From assembly GCA_012026835.1 (NCBI GenBank), contig VEPN01000002.1, forward strand, positions 1-64,000: a stretch of 64,000 nucleotides of DNA, written 5' to 3'. Below the pieces are notes generated by a model that did no database searches, was not told the DNA's origin, and worked only from the letters and a program-made list of their open reading frames with translations. Shown one piece after another: positions 1 to 8,275 of the stretch. Position 1 is the stretch's first letter, and each line of letters opens with the position of its first letter. The DNA comes from Candidatus Methanoperedens sp. Its GTDB lineage: Archaea > Halobacteriota > Methanosarcinia > Methanosarcinales > Methanoperedenaceae. The position numbers and the translations under genes were made by a program.

Positions 1-105
1 AATAAGGCTCTCAACCATGTAGCAAACATGATCTTCAGGAATTAATTCTTCAATGCTTGGCGGAAACAACCATGTTTGATTTTTAAAAGATTTGATGAAT
101 GGCAT
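1..105 (-). CDS. Transposase N-terminus (IS1182/DUF772-like), cut by the window edge
   Basis: Reading leftward from an ATG, 35 codons stay open to the window edge. The peptide has the pattern WLFPPSIEELIPEDH at residues 12-26. This is the typical start of DUF772/IS1182-type DDE transposases, where a Pro-rich stretch precedes an (I/L)PEDH motif. The catalytic part lies outside the window, so I cannot tell whether the element is intact. The left insertion-sequence end should lie in the AT-rich stretch between this gene and about position 240, but no inverted repeat can be assigned without the other end. Seen: open frame and motif. Inferred: family. Confidence 0.6.
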   Translation of the reverse strand, partial: MPFIKSFKNQTWLFPPSIEELIPEDHVCYMVESLI

Positions 106-396
106 ATTATTAATACAGTAATTATATGATATAAATGTTTTTAAAATTATTCGAGTACAGTAGACAATATTAATAATATTCATTAAAACAGACATGGATT
201 ATTATTCAAAGTAATTATCGGACAGCCTGCCTTCAAGTACGGGGTATAGTGACTGCTCTCCGCACTCGTTCTCATGCTCTCGAAAGGCGATAGATACCCG
301 AACACTGACCGAAATGCTATAACTCAGGCGCCCATTCTATGCTTTCAATGATAATATTTATGTTGATGTACTATCCATATTACATGAGCGATAATA
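106..396. other. Intergenic stretch between transposase edge and antitoxin gene
   Basis: No convincing gene. The left part is AT-rich and should contain the end of the insertion sequence. Around 240-330 the composition becomes more GC-rich and unlike its surroundings. A TATA-like stretch (ataatatttatg, about 350-363) precedes the following antitoxin gene and is a plausible promoter. Confidence 0.4.
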
Positions 397-612
397 ATGT
401 TAAAAGTTAAATCAACAGAAAAAGGTATTTTTATTCCTCATGAACTCCTCGATCTGCCTGCTGGAACAGAGTTTTCAATCCATAGAAGTAAATACCATAT
501 CACCCTTGAGTCTGAAGGTCTTACGAATAAAACAGCCGGGCTGGTCAGAATTGGGAAGATAGATATAGATGAAGAAATCGGAAGAATGGTAGAATCAAAA
601 GTGATCGGATGA
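397..612 (+). CDS. Small antitoxin-like protein of a PIN toxin pair
   Basis: A 71-residue protein whose last codons overlap the next gene, a PIN-domain protein, by four bases (ATGA). Its N-terminus (MLKVKSTEKGIFIP) resembles a short beta-rich AbrB/DUF104-type antitoxin start, followed by an acidic helix ending in GRMVESKVIG. Size, overlap and neighbour suggest it is the labile partner that blocks the nuclease and probably represses the operon. The family assignment is by pattern and context only; it lacks a strong diagnostic motif. Confidence 0.6.
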   Translation: MLKVKSTEKGIFIPHELLDLPAGTEFSIHRSKYHITLESEGLTNKTAGLVRIGKIDIDEEIGRMVESKVIG

Positions 613-1121
613 ATCTTGAAGATTTCAAGAGTTCCGAAAAAATATATATAGATTCTGCTATTTTTATAAGTCACCACAGTAAAGACGCTGTTGATAGAAA
701 GGAATGCACAGCTTTTCTTAATAGTGTTGAAAAGGGGAAGATTAACGCAGTTACTTCCTATGTCGCTATCGATGAAACGGCTTATATTTTGTTAAAATTC
801 AAAGCAGCAGAGATCTTGGATACGGATAAACATTATAAAATCCTGGAATCCCTACGCCATGATAAGAATGTATTTGATGAGGCATGGGAGGTTGTGGAGA
901 TACATATTGATTTTGTTGACGCGCTCAGAGTAAAGAATGTCCTTCAGATAATAACTCAGACTGCTGACCCTCTTGAATTGAAAGACCTTGCTAAGAAATA
1001 TCAACTCTTACCAAGAGATGCTTCTCATCTTGGCATAATGCGCAGGAATATGATAAAGAATATTGCCACAAGTGATAGTGACTTCAAGAGAGTAGAGGGT
1101 ATAAAAATGTGGATGCCTTAA
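609..1121 (+). CDS. PIN-domain ribonuclease toxin (VapC-like)
   Basis: A 170-residue PIN-domain protein. The expected acidic residues are present in order: D15 (YIDSAIF), E56 (AIDET), D137 (LPRDASH) and D156/D158 (ATSDSDF). PIN toxins are magnesium-dependent endoribonucleases cutting tRNA, rRNA or mRNA. The target here cannot be read from sequence. It is longer than a minimal VapC (about 130 aa) because of extra helical sequence in the middle. It is translationally coupled to the preceding antitoxin-like gene by a four-base overlap. Confidence 0.8.
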   Translation: MNLEDFKSSEKIYIDSAIFISHHSKDAVDRKECTAFLNSVEKGKINAVTSYVAIDETAYILLKFKAAEILDTDKHYKILESLRHDKNVFDEAWEVVEIHIDFVDALRVKNVLQIITQTADPLELKDLAKKYQLLPRDASHLGIMRRNMIKNIATSDSDFKRVEGIKMWMP

Positions 1122-1145
1122 AAACAAGAAATATTGGTGGACAGA

Positions 1146-1949
1146 ATGATAATTGAGGTCACTGGATTCATAACTGGAATTATAGGCGTTATTCTTGCTG
1201 TTTATTCTATAATCAAACAGAGAGAACTTGATGCAAGAATAAAGGAAAAAGAAAAACTAAAAATGCTTTCAAAACAGCTTGAAAAAGATATTATCCCATC
1301 CATAAATTTAGTGATTGGTTTAATTAAAGATCCTTTAGATGATGAAGACGCCTCCACTCAAATTCAGTTATTGAGCCAAGGCATAGTTTCCAAGTCATTT
1401 GACGAACAAAATGATGTAATCAATGTTTCTACTGAAATAGAGATGCACGTTGAAGAAAAATCAAAACCAATACACGGAAAAGAAGAGAAAAAACTGCAAA
1501 TAAAGAATATCGAATTAGAGCACATAGAAGATGTGATCAAACGTTTCGAAGAAGGTACTTTGGATTTTATTACCTTTAATTGCATACTTGGAAGTGGTTT
1601 CAGCTACAGTTTGGATGACATCTTATTTCGGATTAAAAACTTCTTTTATCTTGTAATTGATTTAGAAAGGGAATTTGGAAATTTAATTGATGAGTTCAAA
1701 CCCGAATTAATAAAAAATTTAAAAATTTGTATCAAAGAAATATATATAATTATATTAAGATCTGCTATAAATTCCAAGGAAATAGAAATTAATACTAAGA
1801 AATTCAGAAAAACGGATGATATAGGCTTGTGGATTTATAATAAAGTCATAGGACGTGACGAATTGAATCCTTATTTAGATAAACTATTACAATCAAAAGC
1901 AGAACTTGAAAAATTTAGAGAAACTCTCATAATGACCAGTTATACCTGA
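1146..1949 (+). CDS. Membrane-anchored coiled-coil protein, function unknown
   Basis: About 267 residues. The chosen ATG has a GGTGG motif five bases upstream; TTG (1134) and GTG (1137) codons lie just before it in frame. One N-terminal membrane segment (GFITGIIGVILAVYSII) is followed at once by a charged, coiled-coil-like helix (KQRELDARIKEKEKLKML). The rest is a soluble, helix-rich, Lys/Glu/Ile-rich domain with no motif I recognise. It follows the PIN pair closely on the same strand and is AT-rich like it, so it probably belongs to the same accessory patch. I cannot assign a function. Confidence 0.6.
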   Translation: MIIEVTGFITGIIGVILAVYSIIKQRELDARIKEKEKLKMLSKQLEKDIIPSINLVIGLIKDPLDDEDASTQIQLLSQGIVSKSFDEQNDVINVSTEIEMHVEEKSKPIHGKEEKKLQIKNIELEHIEDVIKRFEEGTLDFITFNCILGSGFSYSLDDILFRIKNFFYLVIDLEREFGNLIDEFKPELIKNLKICIKEIYIIILRSAINSKEIEINTKKFRKTDDIGLWIYNKVIGRDELNPYLDKLLQSKAELEKFRETLIMTSYT

Positions 1950-2057
1950 CATTCCTGCGCCTGAACCGAACAAAATAGAAACAATCAAACCGACAGAAAT
2001 GCTAATCATCGAGCATCCTAATGATGCCTCGGCGCTTCAGCCCGAGGTCGTTGACTT

Positions 2058-2874
2058 CGTGCCTTGAAGCGATAGAAAGAAAGTCTAACAAACAGGACAT
2101 CTGAAAAAGACACCCCTTGGGGTGTCATGCCCAAAGGGTTAAAATCCCGCCTTCCGGGTCTGTTCCCGGATGAAGAGAAGGGAAGGGCAGTGCTGCGAAG
2201 CATTGTGCAGAGTTCCCGTATCGGCAACCACAGCCCTGAACACCAGTGAACCAATATTGGCCTTAATGCGATGCGACGTTCCAGTCACATGCGGAAGCTT
2301 GGACAGAGTAATGAACATTAGGGTGCTATGGCAGGGATGGCTGCGAATGCTTTCTATCGTGACCAGGGGAGGTCTTGCAGTGTCCTCCCTGAAGCTGGAT
2401 TAACACCCTACACGTTTCGGGTCACTGAATCCAACTGAAGGGATACAGGTAACAGAGGCATAACCTTACGGGAAAACCAAAGTAATGCACTGCAAGAAGT
2501 CGGAAGAACCAATAGTAGCGATGACGGTAAAGCCAATGAAATAGAGAACCTGCGTCGATGGATGCAGGGGGCGACTCTGTTGAGGTAAAACTTTGCCGAG
2601 CGAAGGAGTTCCAGTCTGGATAGAGTAGAGGTGAACAGCACGATAACACCAATCGGATTCAGAGAAAATGCCAGAAAGGTATGCATCGCTGAAATAGCGA
2701 TAAAACGCCATCTGGTTACAATATTTGAAGATAGTGGAATAACTGCTGCTAACCGAAATCGACGGAAATGTCCGTCTCCTGCAATGGGATATGCCAGACG
2801 AAAGCCGAATACCGGAAATCGGTCTGTTCGGTTTGATGAGGAGGCGGTGCCTGAAAGGGCACTGCTTTACTCTG
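2058..2874 (+). mobile_element. ORF-less group II intron (putative)
   Basis: A block of about 0.8 kb with no plausible gene and a base composition unlike its AT-rich neighbours. Near its 3' end is a 33-nt element matching group II domain V: it starts A-AGCC, has a GGAAA loop, a short bulge, and closes with UUCGGUUU. A domain VI-like hairpin follows (GGTGCC loop GGGCAC) with an unpaired A in TTTACTCT near the exit site. The left end GTGCC at about 2058 resembles the GUGYG start of group II introns. The reverse transcriptase gene is missing, and a short hairpin at 2761-2776 may be all that is left of domain IV. The exact ends are estimates; folding of domain I was not verified. Confidence 0.65.
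2802..2873 (+). ncRNA. Group II intron domains V and VI
   Basis: Domain V spans about 2802-2834. The outer stem pairs AAGCCGAA with TTCGGTTT, including the G-U wobble of the catalytic AGC triad. The inner stem ACCG/CGGT is capped by GAAA(U), with a small bulge (CT) on the 3' side. Domain VI follows from about 2835 as a long hairpin around a TGAAA loop, with the probable branch-point A at about 2869. The domain V stem is about one base shorter than the usual 34-nt form, so activity is not certain. Confidence 0.65.
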
Positions 2875-2953
2875 CGCTCTCCGCGCTCGTTTCTTGTGCA
2901 TCCGCCAGAATATCCTGAACTGCAAGGCAATGCAGATCCAATAAGGACACAGG

Positions 2954-3331
2954 TTAAAACAATATAAGATCTTCAAAGACTTCAAAATGTTTCTTATTAA
3001 AAGTAAATAATTTAAAACCTCTATTAATCGCTACTGCTGCGATCATAGTATCAAACCTTGGAATTTTATTACCTCTTTTCTCTGCTTTTACTTCAAGTTT
3101 TGCTGAAAGAGCCGCATCGCCTTTTGTAAATTCTGTGACTTCTAATAACAATATTTTCTCAATTTTTGAATTATTAGCATATTTATATAGATCAAAAAGA
3201 ATTTCATGCAGATTTAATGAAGTGGTTGTGATATCCTCTCTTGCTTCAACGATCTTTTTTAAGGCAGCTTCTCCCTTTTTTGAACCTTCATCAAGGATTT
3301 CAATTAGAACATCTGTATCAACAAGAATCAA
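2954..3331 (-). CDS. vapC: VapC-type PIN ribonuclease toxin
   Basis: A 125-residue protein of classic VapC size. The PIN acidic residues are visible: D5 (MILVDTDVLIE), E43 (NLHEIL) and D94 (PRFDTMIAA). The last position is N112 (FNKKHF), where an Asp or Asn is common. The start codon overlaps the stop of the upstream antitoxin gene by four bases, as in most vapBC operons. Expected to act as a magnesium-dependent RNase held inactive by its partner. Target unknown. Confidence 0.85.
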   Translation of the reverse strand: MILVDTDVLIEILDEGSKKGEAALKKIVEAREDITTTSLNLHEILFDLYKYANNSKIEKILLLEVTEFTKGDAALSAKLEVKAEKRGNKIPRFDTMIAAVAINRGFKLFTFNKKHFEVFEDLILF

Positions 3332-3543
3332 TATCTGGTCTCCTTTCGTTTCTCCAATATCTCTTTAAGAAGTACTTCTTTATTCTTGAATTCAATAGTG
3401 CCTCGTAATTCTTTGAGTTTATCAATATTGCTCCGAGATTTTACAAGTCGCTCGAAAAAATTGCTGAAGCTCTCATTGGTTCCTTTCAGGGAGAGGAGCA
3501 TTTTGTATATATCCTCTCGTATAGTTATTGTCTTGGCTGTCAT
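3328..3543 (-). CDS. vapB: VapB-type antitoxin (archaeal DUF217-like)
   Basis: A 71-residue antitoxin beginning MTAKTITIREDIY, the short strand-helix start of archaeal VapB/DUF217 proteins, with a helical middle and a charged C-terminus (KEILEKRKETRY) that should bind the toxin. The frame continues upstream but that part reads like non-coding sequence (Cys/Ile/Arg-rich). The ATG at 3543 fits the family start and has a perfect palindrome just upstream, a likely operator, so I chose it. Probably autoregulated, with vapC downstream in the same transcript. Confidence 0.8.
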   Translation of the reverse strand: MTAKTITIREDIYKMLLSLKGTNESFSNFFERLVKSRSNIDKLKELRGTIEFKNKEVLLKEILEKRKETRY

Positions 3544-3551
3544 AATACAAC

Positions 3552-3567
3552 ATATGTTTAAACATAT
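3552..3567. promoter_or_regulatory. 16-bp perfect palindrome, probable vapBC operator
   Basis: The sequence atatgtttaaacatat is a perfect 16-bp palindrome starting eight bases upstream of the antitoxin start codon. It also contains the AT-rich core expected for an archaeal promoter or start-site region. Dimeric VapB proteins bind such palindromes to repress their own operon. The role is inferred from position and symmetry. Confidence 0.6.
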
Positions 3568-3699
3568 ATTTAATTTCTCCTGTGCTCTTATTTGTTGATA
3601 AATTCCAAAATCGCGAATATCCAATAGAACCCTCATGCATCGATCCCGAGATGCATCGCGATTCATCGCGGTGTTCGTGACAAATACATAAGACCTGTT

Positions 3700-4773
3700 T
3701 CATGTGTACCTGAAGCGGATATTGATTTTTGCACTTTTATCCCCGGGCTGGATTATGATACCCTCGCCTTTTTTGGCAATGATTGCCCGGCTGAATACCC
3801 GTACTTGCTTAATCTCTAAAATAGAATTATAATTCCTGTTAGACAGGAAGTTATCATACTGTTCTTTACCTGATACAATGTAGATATTGATGTTTTCCGA
3901 CGAATCGATATCTATAGATACGGGAACATCAAAATCAAACGGATATGTGGGGTCATATAGATACCTGAATGCCACATAACCTGTATTCAATTCTATGTTT
4001 TCATTATGCTCCATTCCTGCAAAAACCATCACAGCATAGCAGGTTTTCACTTCACAATATACCCCCGCGCCGCCATCGCTGAACAACTCGTCCCTGTCCA
4101 TGATAGGCGACCTGTGGCCAGGACTTTCCATCCAGCCATTCACTATGGTCCTGCTGATATCTGTTGAACCATTCAATCCAGACAGCATATACAGGTTCTC
4201 TGCCGCCACAGTATAAAATATCCTGTTCTCTTTCAGCCTGTCCCCGGCATCTCTCCCTTCTATATCCTTATGGTGAAATCCTTCAATAGAAAGTATTTTG
4301 CTGTAATTCCTGGCAATCCATGATATTTTATCGTTCAATTTAAGGGTCTTTATTCCGCCCTTCTTTCTTTCCTTATTTATGAGAGAGAAAATCTCACTTT
4401 CAAGTTCCAAAGTATTAAGAACTGATGTGTTAAATATGGCATTTGCAAGCTCATTTGTGTGAACTGAGAACTCAATGCCGCTGTAATTCAAGTCCCTTTC
4501 CGGGAATTCAAAGAAAAATTCAAACTGCTGGTTATCATAAGTACCGTTTAAGGAAATAAGCCCTGGCCTTAATTTCTCAATACTCGTGGTAAAATTCCCG
4601 TTATTGGTATAGCCAAGCAGGTTGCCATTATTAAAAATATTACCATCCAAAGGCTCGTCTGTTTCATTAATGAAGAATCGCATTGTGTAGGAGCTGTTGT
4701 ATGATGTGCAGCCTGAAATCAGTATAACAAGTGCCATAATAAGGAATAAAAGAATTGTTTTTTTATGGTTCAT
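3700..4773 (-). CDS. Secreted CAP/SCP-domain lipoprotein
   Basis: The N-terminus has a hydrophobic signal with a lipobox-like ISGC, so the mature protein is probably lipid-anchored outside the membrane. A region rich in Asn and beta strands follows. The middle then matches the CAP (SCP/PR-1) fold: LINKERKKGGI, an Ala-rich helix, HHKDIEGRDAGDRL, AAENLY, and GWMESPGHRSPIMD near the end. A C-terminal beta domain of about 90 residues follows. An in-frame ATG eight codons upstream exists. I prefer this start because a TATA-like TTTTAAATATG lies about 25 bases upstream, which fits a leaderless transcript. CAP proteins are extracellular; their prokaryotic function is mostly unknown. Confidence 0.75.
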   Translation of the reverse strand: MNHKKTILLFLIMALVILISGCTSYNSSYTMRFFINETDEPLDGNIFNNGNLLGYTNNGNFTTSIEKLRPGLISLNGTYDNQQFEFFFEFPERDLNYSGIEFSVHTNELANAIFNTSVLNTLELESEIFSLINKERKKGGIKTLKLNDKISWIARNYSKILSIEGFHHKDIEGRDAGDRLKENRIFYTVAAENLYMLSGLNGSTDISRTIVNGWMESPGHRSPIMDRDELFSDGGAGVYCEVKTCYAVMVFAGMEHNENIELNTGYVAFRYLYDPTYPFDFDVPVSIDIDSSENINIYIVSGKEQYDNFLSNRNYNSILEIKQVRVFSRAIIAKKGEGIIIQPGDKSAKINIRFRYT

Positions 4774-4870
4774 GAAACATAAAATGTAAGTATTCATATT
4801 TAAAATTGGGGATTTTCATATTGAACTTCCCATAATATATTAAGTACCTGCGCACAATTATGTACAAATC

Positions 4871-6211
4871 ATGCCCGACCTTGTAATCAAGAACGCCAGG
4901 ATCTTCATAGATAATGCAATCCAGCCTGCTGAAATAGCAATAGATAACGGCAAAATCTCAAAAATCGGAAAAATAATAAATGCAGAAGAATTCAACCAGG
5001 TGATCGATGCAAAAGGCTCGCTCATCCTGCCCGGGGCAATAGATGTGCACGTCCATTTCCGCGACCCGGGAATGACAAAAAAAGAGGACTGGTACACGGG
5101 TTCATGTGCCGCCGCCGCAGGCGGTGTCACCACTGTCATCGACCATCCCAATACGATCCCCCCGACCACAGACCCGGATTCATTCAAGAAAAAACAAAAA
5201 GAGGCGAAAAAGTCAATAATCGATTACGGTATCAACGCCGGGGTAACAGGCAACCTGAAATATTTAAAAGACCTCTGGGAGCTTGGAGCAACAGCATTTG
5301 GCGAGATTTTCATGGCCGAATCCACAGGCTCCCTGAACGTGAACGACAGGACACTTGAGGAAGCGCTTGAGATTATCGAAAATCTGGGCGCTGTGGCCTG
5401 TATCCATGCTGAAGACGAGGAGACACGCAAAAGATTCATACATATCCTTAAAGGGAAAACTGAGCCTGAATCCTATTCAAAATCGCGCCCGCCTTTGTCA
5501 GAAAAAACAGCGGTCGAGAAAGCTCTCAAGCTTGCCGGAAATACAAGGCTCCATTTCTGCCATATCAGCGCCCGTGAAAGCCTTGAAATCATAAGAGAAG
5601 CAAAAGCAGGAAACAAAAATATTACATGCGAGGTCGCGCCTCATCATCTCTTTCTCTCCACAAGGGACTATAAGCGCCTTGGAACGCTTGGAAAGATGAA
5701 TCCGCCTCTGCGTGACTTCTATTCGCAGCAAAGCCTGTGGGAGGGCTTGCGGGACGGGACTGTTGATATGGTGGCCTCAGACCATGCACCCCACCTTGAA
5801 TCCGAAAAAATGACCGACATCTGGACCGCCCCCGCAGGCGTTCCGGGGGTGGAGACCATGATGCCGCTTATGCTGATGGCAGTCAAGCGGAATCTCCTTA
5901 CACTGAAACGGCTGATCGAGGTCACAAGTACCAGGCCCGCAGGCGTGTTCGGCTTAAGGAAAGGTGTGATAGCGCAGGGCTACGACGCTGATATGATAAT
6001 TATGGGCGATATACGGAATGATATGCAGGAAATCCGCAAAGAAAAAATGCACAGTAAAGCCGGATGGACGCCATATAACGGAATGGAGGGAATATTCCCT
6101 AAAATGACCATCTCAAGAGGGGATGTGATTTTTGAAGATGGTGAAATAATTGGGAAGCGGGGCAGAGGCAGGTTTATTTCAGGGAAAGGATTGAAAAAAG
6201 AAACCGAATAA
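4871..6211 (+). CDS. pyrC: Dihydroorotase
   Basis: A 446-residue amidohydrolase of the long dihydroorotase class. It interconverts carbamoyl-aspartate and dihydroorotate in pyrimidine synthesis. The zinc ligands HVHFRDPG (about residues 60-67) are present, followed by a Gly/Ala-rich stretch (AAAAGGVTTVIDHPNT), CIHAED, HFCHISA and the catalytic ASDHAPH. Length and motifs are normal, so it should be active. It is divergently arranged with the CAP lipoprotein gene, with about 100 bases between the two start codons. Confidence 0.92.
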   Translation: MPDLVIKNARIFIDNAIQPAEIAIDNGKISKIGKIINAEEFNQVIDAKGSLILPGAIDVHVHFRDPGMTKKEDWYTGSCAAAAGGVTTVIDHPNTIPPTTDPDSFKKKQKEAKKSIIDYGINAGVTGNLKYLKDLWELGATAFGEIFMAESTGSLNVNDRTLEEALEIIENLGAVACIHAEDEETRKRFIHILKGKTEPESYSKSRPPLSEKTAVEKALKLAGNTRLHFCHISARESLEIIREAKAGNKNITCEVAPHHLFLSTRDYKRLGTLGKMNPPLRDFYSQQSLWEGLRDGTVDMVASDHAPHLESEKMTDIWTAPAGVPGVETMMPLMLMAVKRNLLTLKRLIEVTSTRPAGVFGLRKGVIAQGYDADMIIMGDIRNDMQEIRKEKMHSKAGWTPYNGMEGIFPKMTISRGDVIFEDGEIIGKRGRGRFISGKGLKKETE

Positions 6212-6297
6212 GCTTTTTTATACCAGTTATGCCAATATGATATTATTGGAATTGAATCACTTTGAATTCAGGAATCTACATCAAAGGGGGGCTTTAG

Positions 6298-7059
6298 AGG
6301 TATAAGCGAATAGCACTGGTCACGGATGACTTCCAGCTATATCATTCCATTATAGAGGAGGCTCGGTCCCGCAGGCTGAAATTACTGGTTCTAACACCCT
6401 CCGAGCCGATCCCGGCATATGTAGGTGCAATTATAACGACTGAAAATGAATTTTTCCAGATAGACTATAGCCGCGACAAGATCATCATCGCTGACGGCAG
6501 GCCCCAGGCCATTTTGGATAAAGCCAATTCCCTGCTGATAGGTGAGGATTTTGACAGGATAATAATCGGAATCGACCCGGGGAAGTATCCGGGCATAGCC
6601 GTGATGGGGAACAATAAAACCATTTCAGTCCATCATGTATCTGCTAGCGAAGTCTGCCCGCTGATAAAACGGATCATGCGGGATTACAGGGATAAGAAAA
6701 TCCTTGTCAGGATAGGGCACGGGGCAAGGCTTATCCGTTCCAGACTTGTCAATGATATCCTTGACCTCGGCCTTGATGTAGAAATGGTGGATGAGACAGG
6801 AACAACGCCCCACCTCGGGAAAGGGGTTCACGGCCAGGTAATCTCAGATATCATAGCAGCGATAAATATCGCAAAGATCAACGGGATAAATGTGGGAAAG
6901 CAGTTCATAGAACCATCACAAGGCGAAGTGAGGGTCATCCAGGAACACAGCCGTGAATATTCAAACGGCCGCACCACCATACCGCGCCTGCTTGCCAGGG
7001 CCGTGGCAAAAGGGGAACTTACCCTTGATGAAGCTATGGAAAGACATAGCGGCCATTAG
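6298..7059 (+). CDS. Conserved archaeal protein with RNase H/RuvC-like motif; start codon unresolved
   Basis: The frame is open from 6298. The first standard start codon in it is a TTG at 6514, but the 72 codons before that look like real protein: RIALVTDDFQLYHSIIEEA and LLVLTPSEPIPAYVGAII. No ATG, GTG or TTG occurs there. Either an AUA or CUG near the beginning is used, since 'agagg' lies just upstream, or the start has mutated. The downstream part contains GIDPGKYPGIAV, a glycine-rich Asp motif like the first strand of RuvC/RNase H-fold proteins. It has no recognised partner. Function unknown, possibly nucleic-acid related. Confidence 0.7.
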   Translation, partial: RYKRIALVTDDFQLYHSIIEEARSRRLKLLVLTPSEPIPAYVGAIITTENEFFQIDYSRDKIIIADGRPQAILDKANSLLIGEDFDRIIIGIDPGKYPGIAVMGNNKTISVHHVSASEVCPLIKRIMRDYRDKKILVRIGHGARLIRSRLVNDILDLGLDVEMVDETGTTPHLGKGVHGQVISDIIAAINIAKINGINVGKQFIEPSQGEVRVIQEHSREYSNGRTTIPRLLARAVAKGELTLDEAMERHSGH

Positions 7060-7063
7060 CCTT

Positions 7064-8152
7064 TCAAAGCCCTGTCTTTGGAGACTTTGTTGACAGCCAG
7101 GCCCCTATTGTCGCTATGATAATCGCACCGATGCCTGTTGAAAATAAAAACTGGGATTTGTTCTCGATAACAGGAAAACCTTTCATTGCCTCGCTAAGTA
7201 CCAGGAGGTATGTGCTGCCTGCCCAGAAAAAAATCCCGACTGCTATAATAAAGAATGGATGTGCCCAGTTCTTGCCGATTTTTTCCTTGGCGAAATGTTT
7301 GTCTATAATCTTTCCTGTGGTTATCAGCACCCCGGCCAGTACATACCACCATATAGACGCATTTACATATCCCAATAGCGGTACAAGCACACCCTGCCAG
7401 ACGGCCTGGTCATAGTAATACCAGGACTCTATTGCTCCCTGGTAGGTTCCTATCAGGGACAGGATTATGGCTGCAAGATACATGACAAAAGTGGTTTTCC
7501 CGCCCTGCAGGGAACTCATCATCGATTCCTTGAAATCGCTGAGCGCATCATCAAGACCCCAGCCCCTGAAAAGCAAATAGACCCCGACAGTCCCCAAAAT
7601 AAAAATAACCGCGACTTCAGGGCTGCCAAAATACAATGAAATGGCGTATATCATGAAAGCAAGGCCTATAGGGATGAAGAATGTACTTGAGATTTTGGGA
7701 TTGTTAAAGGCCTGTTTGATAATATAATACGTGCTTTCAAGGTTTTCATGTTGCTGGACGATAATCCGGCGTACTGAATCCACTTTTATCCTGGACTGGA
7801 TGATGGGAAGAACCGATTCATCTTCAGCACCATCAGAAACAAGTATTGCCCTGTCAGGTTGCAGGTCTTCAAGTACCCTGTCAAGCTGGTCTGATATTCT
7901 CCTGTCTGCAAGGATACCGACCATCTTGTCCCCTGCTATTGAGACCAGTTCAACATCATTTTTTTCAGTTATTAATTTATCATATAAGTTTATTCCGCCG
8001 AAAATCGTGTTTATATCAGAATCCTCAGGATCACTTGAGGCAAGCCTGATAGCGGCATCAAGGTTCGCAGCCCGGCCTATTATGGGGCTTGTTACACCTG
8101 CTTTCTCCCCGAGATCGTTGTCCCTATCAATACATATGATAAGTGTCCTCAT
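7064..8152 (-). CDS. DUF373 family membrane protein
   Basis: A 362-residue protein of the archaeal DUF373 family. The N-terminal 140 or so residues are a soluble alpha/beta domain that starts MRTLIICIDRDNDLGEKAG and contains AILVSDGAEDE. The rest has about six membrane segments, including FFIPIGLAFMIYAISLYF, VIFILGTVGVYLLF, YLAAIILSLIG, WWYVLAGVLI, FFIIAVGIFFWAG and IGAIIIATIGAWL. The family is widespread in Euryarchaeota and has no known function. It ends five bases from the stop of the convergent RuvC-like gene. Confidence 0.85.
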   Translation of the reverse strand: MRTLIICIDRDNDLGEKAGVTSPIIGRAANLDAAIRLASSDPEDSDINTIFGGINLYDKLITEKNDVELVSIAGDKMVGILADRRISDQLDRVLEDLQPDRAILVSDGAEDESVLPIIQSRIKVDSVRRIIVQQHENLESTYYIIKQAFNNPKISSTFFIPIGLAFMIYAISLYFGSPEVAVIFILGTVGVYLLFRGWGLDDALSDFKESMMSSLQGGKTTFVMYLAAIILSLIGTYQGAIESWYYYDQAVWQGVLVPLLGYVNASIWWYVLAGVLITTGKIIDKHFAKEKIGKNWAHPFFIIAVGIFFWAGSTYLLVLSEAMKGFPVIENKSQFLFSTGIGAIIIATIGAWLSTKSPKTGL

Positions 8153-8275
8153 TGTACTCTTATATTTTCATATTTCTATAAATAGCCTCCGAGTACCTGG
8201 AAGAGAGCTTCAAGTTAAGGCCTCTTTTGGATTATAGGTAGGAAGATATCTTAGGAAGCAGCCGGCTTGATTTCC

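Noticed and set aside
250-2900. Similar words gctctccgcactcgttct (about 258-275) and gctctccgcgctcgtttct (about 2876-2894)
   Set aside because: Matches about 17 bases only and the sequences around them differ. It could be a second intron target or remnant, but chance is not excluded, so not reported as a repeat.
2018-2930. Several open frames on both strands (70-150 codons) in the group II intron region
   Set aside because: They overlap each other on both strands, have no ribosome site and read as Cys/Ser/Arg-rich nonsense; structured RNA explains the region better.
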